Shown: positions 62,325 through 64,000 of the stretch, piece by piece
How the letters are laid out: each line of letters opens with the position of its first letter
How positions within the stretch are numbered: the first letter of the stretch is position 1
From: Sesamum alatum
Taxonomy: Eukaryota; Streptophyta; Magnoliopsida; Lamiales; Pedaliaceae
Reading direction: 5' to 3'
Length of the DNA stretch: 64,000 nucleotides
Assembly: GCA_034509735.1 (NCBI GenBank)
Contig: JACGWO010000012.1
Span: 18,257,188 to 18,321,187, forward strand
Translations under genes and position numbers: made by a program
Notes under the pieces: generated by a model
Database searches by the model: none
Seen by the model: only the letters and a program-made list of their open reading frames with translations
Told to the model about the DNA's origin: nothing

Positions 62325-64000
62325 TTAGCTAGAGTGTTGTAATTATTTGTTGTTGTTTACTGTTGTTTTTTTTTTTTTTTGGGGGGGGGGGGGGTGTTAA
62401 AGAACGTTATCCTTTGGTATTGATGGTATGTTCGTACGAAGACTCTACAGGTGATTACATTCCCCTTATGCTAATTTGCTACCCCGAGTTATTCTTAACA
62501 CGCTCCCATCAACTATAATAAGTTGTTCAATGACACTTCCTAAGTGAATCTTTCATGATATGTTAACCAGGTTGCTAATGGCAACAACAGTAGCTTTGAA
62601 TATTTTCCTTAATGAACTTCCAGAATTGTCTTAGGGGGTCGTCAAAGGTGGGGAATTTCCTATTAACAGCCTCTAGTTGATTGATCTTAGGAGCTCATTA
62701 GGAGCGACATTACACGGCCTTCGTGTCGACTTCTAAAAGGTGTGCCACCTTGGTTGGTTTTTTCGCTTGACCGACCTTGTAGGGTCTTTATGAACGATGT
62801 TGAGGAATGCCCGACGTCATTAAGAGGTCTTTATGACGATGTTAGGGGGTGTTAACCCCAATGAGGTTTTCGCTTGATGACCCTAACGAAATTTTCTAGT
62901 AATGACCTTGAGAGGTCTTTCCTGGTGATATTAAGAAATTTGCAAATTTTTTCCCAACGATTCTCTCAACACTTTCTCACTCCGCTCTTCAAACCAGCCA
63001 TCACCTCCGTCGCCTTCGGTATGCCCACCTTAAGAATCCCAAATCGGTCAAAGTCTTAGGCTTAGACTTGAACAAAGCCTTCATCATGTCATTATCAGCG
63101 TCGCCTTTGATATTTCTCCAGCAACAGGAGTCTCCAGGCCACTAACTGCGATGAGGCCCGCTGCACCGCCGACTGGCCGCCGCTTGAGAAACACCCTCCT
63201 ATTTTGAATACTTGTTTAATTCCCCCAAGTTAATTTTGTTTTATCAATACTTTAAGTTGGGGTTTTGGATTCACTGTTTGGTCTTGTGAGTTGTGTGTGG
63301 TTGTAATGGTGCGATTTCTTGTAAAAGAAAACTCGGGTCGATTAAAAAAAAAAAAAGAGCTTCAGGTCTGGATCGGACCCAACCCAGAAAATCGAGTCTG
63401 TTATAATACTTTTGGGTTTAGAGACCTATTCAGTCTTGGTTGGATGGGTAGGTCCTAGCATTAATAATTATATGGGTTTTTGTTGGGCCTGAGCTTGGGT
63501 AGGGCCTTGACCTACCTACTGAGAAGCCTACATGGGGGTGATTCTCGCCATAATGATTGTCCTTCTTCTCCCGTAGCAGGTGGCCCTCTTAAAAGGCCAC
63601 GTTATGAAATTTCCTTCCATGGCACGGACAAGGGCTTGTCACTTACGGACAAACCACCAGGAAATTATGGTTTCTTATTGGGATATCGCTGATTTTGATG
63701 CTCCCTTTCAGAAGGCTAAACTCTCAGTGAGTGAGTATGAGATTTCTCGCCTGAACCCCTGTTCTCTTACTACTACTGATATTTTCATTATTTTCACTCG
63801 CAAACAAAAATAAAAATAAAGTTAAAAAAGATTTTAAAAACAGTATTATTTTGAACAGTTCAAATTTAATTGGGCTCGAGACAATCAAAAGATTGGGCCA
63901 CGAATGCTTATTTTAGGCCAGGCATGGACTCTCACCCAATCCATGAGGCCCAATGACAGTGAAATGACATATCCATAAAAGCTTACGTGGAATTTCATTA
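62325..64000. other. Unassigned, repeat-derived right end
   Basis: Contains a T14/G14 junction run (about 62368-62395), degenerate short repeats of 'ggtctttatgacgatgtt' type (62780-62950), a poly-A run near 63343-63355, and ORFs at 63480-63692 and 63580-63813 in overlapping frames with no recognised family. Probably part of a further element that continues beyond the window. Confidence 0.4.

Overview
The window is nuclear DNA from a flowering plant, most likely a eudicot; I cannot name the species. It has spliceosomal introns, AT-rich spacers, a FYVE-containing FAB1 lipid kinase, a plant-type mitochondrial alanine aminotransferase, and the usual mix of plant transposon families (Mutator, PIF/Harbinger, Ty1/Copia, small non-autonomous LTR elements). 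Only three host genes are supported in 64 kb; nested mobile elements make up most of the rest.

Layout. 1-9.5 kb holds two convergent housekeeping genes: alanine aminotransferase (+, 601-5620, 15 exons) and proteasome subunit alpha-5 (-, 9475-6650, 9 exons). All splice sites are conserved, but the frames carry seven and three single-base indels. 9.9-19.7 kb is a Mutator-like element (MULE) with a 10-bp target duplication. It carries a plant-mobile-domain (PMD) gene opposite a degenerate transposase, and a second complete MULE (13536-18605) sits inside that transposase. 20.0-32.0 kb is a 12,023-bp PIF/Harbinger element with perfect 14-bp termini and TAA target duplications. It holds a DDE transposase, a Myb/SANT partner gene, two further Myb/SANT-like genes and a GRF zinc-finger/membrane-segment gene. 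It landed exactly at the edge of a 545-bp MITE (32009-32553).

33.0-43.4 kb is the third host gene, FAB1 (PI3P 5-kinase, -, 11 coding exons). It reads as an intact 1,819-residue protein. 45.7-55.5 kb is a Ty1/Copia retrotransposon on the minus strand with very similar 2.23-kb LTRs, a perfect TTATC target duplication, a tRNA-iMet primer site, and a broken gag-pol that has lost most of its reverse transcriptase. 55.6-62.3 kb is an old coding region resembling plant 'gypsy-type transposon' proteins. It is split at 55980-60172 by a non-coding LTR element (about 290-bp LTRs, GCCAC duplication) that carries a GC-palindromic minisatellite. 62.3-64 kb is unassigned, probably repeat-derived.

The three host genes have unrelated jobs: amino-acid/carbon metabolism in mitochondria, protein turnover, and endosomal phosphoinositide signalling. 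The interesting biology is in the transposons. Insertion boundaries can be read to the base, so a relative order of events follows (MULE in MULE; Harbinger after MITE; LTR element in the gypsy-type ORF). Two DNA transposons of different superfamilies each carry a gene of the same unusual design: GRF zinc finger, helix-rich stretch, terminal hydrophobic segment.
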